Position numbers and translations under genes: made by a program
The notes under the pieces: generated by a model
Told to the model about the DNA's origin: nothing
What the model saw: the letters and a program-made list of their open reading frames with translations, nothing else
Databases searched by the model: none
In this document: piece after piece, positions 62,666 through 64,000 of the stretch
How positions within the stretch are numbered: the first letter of the stretch is position 1
Layout of the letters: each line of letters starts with the position of its first letter
Assembly: GCA_019637095.1 (NCBI GenBank)
Contig: JAHBWG010000045.1
Location: forward strand, 1 to 64,000
Reading direction: 5' to 3'
Length of the DNA stretch: 64,000 nt
Source of the DNA: Sandaracinaceae bacterium
GTDB lineage: Bacteria > Myxococcota_A > Polyangia > Polyangiales > Sandaracinaceae

Positions 62666-64000
62666 ATGCGTCGCTCTTCCCCGATCCTCACCGCTCTCGC
62701 CTTCTCGATCGCCTGCGATGGCGCCGCGCCCTCCGACGCGGGGCTCGACGCGGCGCTCGCCGACGCGGGCACCGACGGCGCGCGGCCGCGGCCCGACGCC
62801 GGCCCGGTCGAGGACGTCGAGTGGCCCGCGATGGGCCCGATCGCCGCGGCCTCGGGCGCGGGCAGCTTCCGCTTCGGCGCCGCGTCCGCCGCGACGCAGA
62901 TCGAGGACATGAACCCGCTCGTCGACTGGTACGTGTGGACGCAGCCGCCGCCGGAGGGCATGGGGCGCGGCCGCGAGCCGATCGGCGACGCCGTGCGCGG
63001 GTACAGCCTCGCGACCGACGACATCGCGATCATGCAGGCGATGAACCTCGACACGTACCGCTTCAGCGTCGAGTGGGCGCGCGTCGAGCCGCGGCGCGAC
63101 GAGGTCTCCGAGGAGGCGCTCGCGCACTACGGCGCGTTCCTCGACGCGCTCGTCGCCGCGGACATCCGCCCCAACGTCACCGTGCATCACTTCTCCGCGC
63201 CGCTCTGGGTCGACGACCCGCGCCGCGTCGCGGGCGGCTGTCCGGCGAGCGGCCCCTCCGACGAGTGGCTCTGCGGCTGGGGCGATCCCGTCGGCGCGCC
63301 GCAGATCATCGAGGAGATCGCCGAGCACGCGTGCCTGCTCGGCCAGCGCTTCGGCGATCGCGTCGACGACTGGGCGACGTTCAACGAGCCCGTCAACTAT
63401 CTCTTCGCGAGCCACGGCGCGGCGCAGTTCCCGCCCGGGCGCGAGCTCCTCTTCAGCGACCTGCCGCGCTTCCTCGAGGTCGTGCGCAACTTCATCCGCG
63501 CGCACGAGGCGATCCGCGAGGCGCTCGAGCGGTGTGACACCGTCGACGTCGACGGGGACGGCGACGCGGCGTCCGTCGGCATCACGCTCTCGATCGTCGA
63601 CTGGGTCCCCGCGCGCAACGGGCTGCCGAGCGAGATCGACGCCGACGTCGAGGCGGCGCAGCGCATCCGCTACGTCTACCACTACCTCCTCGTCGACTCG
63701 GTGCTGAACGGTACGTTCGATGCGGACTTCGACGGCGTCGCGGAGGAGTCGCACCCGGAGTGGCGCAGCTCGCTCGAGTGGCTCGGCGTCCAGTACTACG
63801 CGCGCCTCGGGGTGACCGCGCGGCCGGCGACGCTCCCCGGCGTCGCGCTCACGCCGTGCTTCCCGCCGCTCGGCGTCGGCACCGCGTGCCTCGAGCCCGA
63901 GGACCCGACGCACTACGTCCCCGAGATGCGCTACGAGTACTACGCGCCGGGCCTCGCGACGATCCTGCTCGAGTACGCCGCGCGCTACCCGAGCCTGCCG
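62666..64000 (+). CDS. Exported GH1 beta-glucosidase-like lipoprotein, 3' truncated by window edge
   Basis: The frame is open from the ATG at 62666 to the window end (445 codons), with no stop. The signal peptide runs into a lipobox-like SIAC (Cys17) and an Asp/Ala-rich linker. The GH1 barrel then starts: FRFGAASAATQIED, the MNLDTYRFSVEWARVEP strand, NVTVHHFSAPLWV and the acid/base motif TFNEPVN (Glu241), followed by WLGVQYYARLG. The nucleophile Glu (ENG motif) would lie beyond the edge. GH1 enzymes cleave beta-glucosides or related links. A lipid-anchored exported GH1 is less common than the cytosolic form. Confidence 0.85.
   Translation, partial: MRRSSPILTALAFSIACDGAAPSDAGLDAALADAGTDGARPRPDAGPVEDVEWPAMGPIAAASGAGSFRFGAASAATQIEDMNPLVDWYVWTQPPPEGMGRGREPIGDAVRGYSLATDDIAIMQAMNLDTYRFSVEWARVEPRRDEVSEEALAHYGAFLDALVAADIRPNVTVHHFSAPLWVDDPRRVAGGCPASGPSDEWLCGWGDPVGAPQIIEEIAEHACLLGQRFGDRVDDWATFNEPVNYLFASHGAAQFPPGRELLFSDLPRFLEVVRNFIRAHEAIREALERCDTVDVDGDGDAASVGITLSIVDWVPARNGLPSEIDADVEAAQRIRYVYHYLLVDSVLNGTFDADFDGVAEESHPEWRSSLEWLGVQYYARLGVTARPATLPGVALTPCFPPLGVGTACLEPEDPTHYVPEMRYEYYAPGLATILLEYAARYPSLP

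Overview
The window is very GC-rich, gene-dense chromosomal DNA of a myxobacterium-like organism (Myxococcota; most likely a Sandaracinus-type Polyangia relative). The evidence is the mix of families: many lipoproteins with clear lipoboxes, two MYXO-CTERM-like sorting tails, MopE-type Cys/Asp repeats, a TIGR02265/DUF2378-like protein, a GltJ/AgmX-type motility protein and an ECF41-type sigma factor. No rRNA, tRNA, IS element or CRISPR array was recognised. High GC gives long open frames on every strand. I chose genes by protein-like composition, family motifs, start signals and tiling without overlap.

Layout. 0-5 kb: a TonB-like protein (cut by the window edge), a TonB-dependent receptor that itself carries a TonB C-terminal-like domain, a lipoprotein, and a cysteine-dioxygenase-like cupin. 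5-12 kb: a DUF2378-like protein, a polytopic membrane protein, a penicillin-acylase lipoprotein with a small CPXCG protein behind it, and a divergent methyltransferase/VOC pair that shares one CATG for its starts. 12-20 kb: a lipoprotein with a huge Ala/Glu/Arg helix, outer-membrane barrels, MsrB, an ECF41-like sigma factor, a peptide deformylase with an export signal and an FAD oxidoreductase. 20-26 kb: thiolase and acyl-CoA dehydrogenase, a PEGA protein, and the E1 alpha/beta subunits of a 2-oxoacid dehydrogenase. 26-32.5 kb: Uma2 nuclease, HAD phosphatase, uridine kinase, an EEP-fold membrane enzyme and a fused LPG-synthase-like/sulfatase protein. 32.5-34.5 kb: a compositionally different two-gene module, an AAA ATPase plus a TOPRIM-like protein, that looks like a defence cassette.

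35-40.6 kb: a selenocysteine locus. selD has an in-frame UGA (Sec) codon followed at the right distance by a bacterial SECIS-like hairpin, and selA lies behind it across a long inverted repeat. 40.6-50 kb: a threonine-dehydratase-like enzyme, a DUF2914 protein, a 1787-residue MopE-repeat giant that reads like two exported proteins joined in frame, a membrane protein and folE. 50-64 kb: flavodoxin, secreted proteins, a ferredoxin-NADP reductase, a T2SSE_N/REC/TPR protein next to a GltJ-like protein, a pyroglutamyl-peptidase-like enzyme, an orphan sctS-sctT pair, hpt and the start of an exported GH1 glycosidase.

Between convergent genes lies a family of dispersed palindromic elements (about 5.3, 26.1, 49.3 and 50.6 kb, with single hairpins at 54.2 and 59.65 kb). 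A second, unrelated dispersed repeat occurs at 14.1 and 34.6 kb. These probably act as terminators or 3'-end elements, or are the remains of small mobile repeats.
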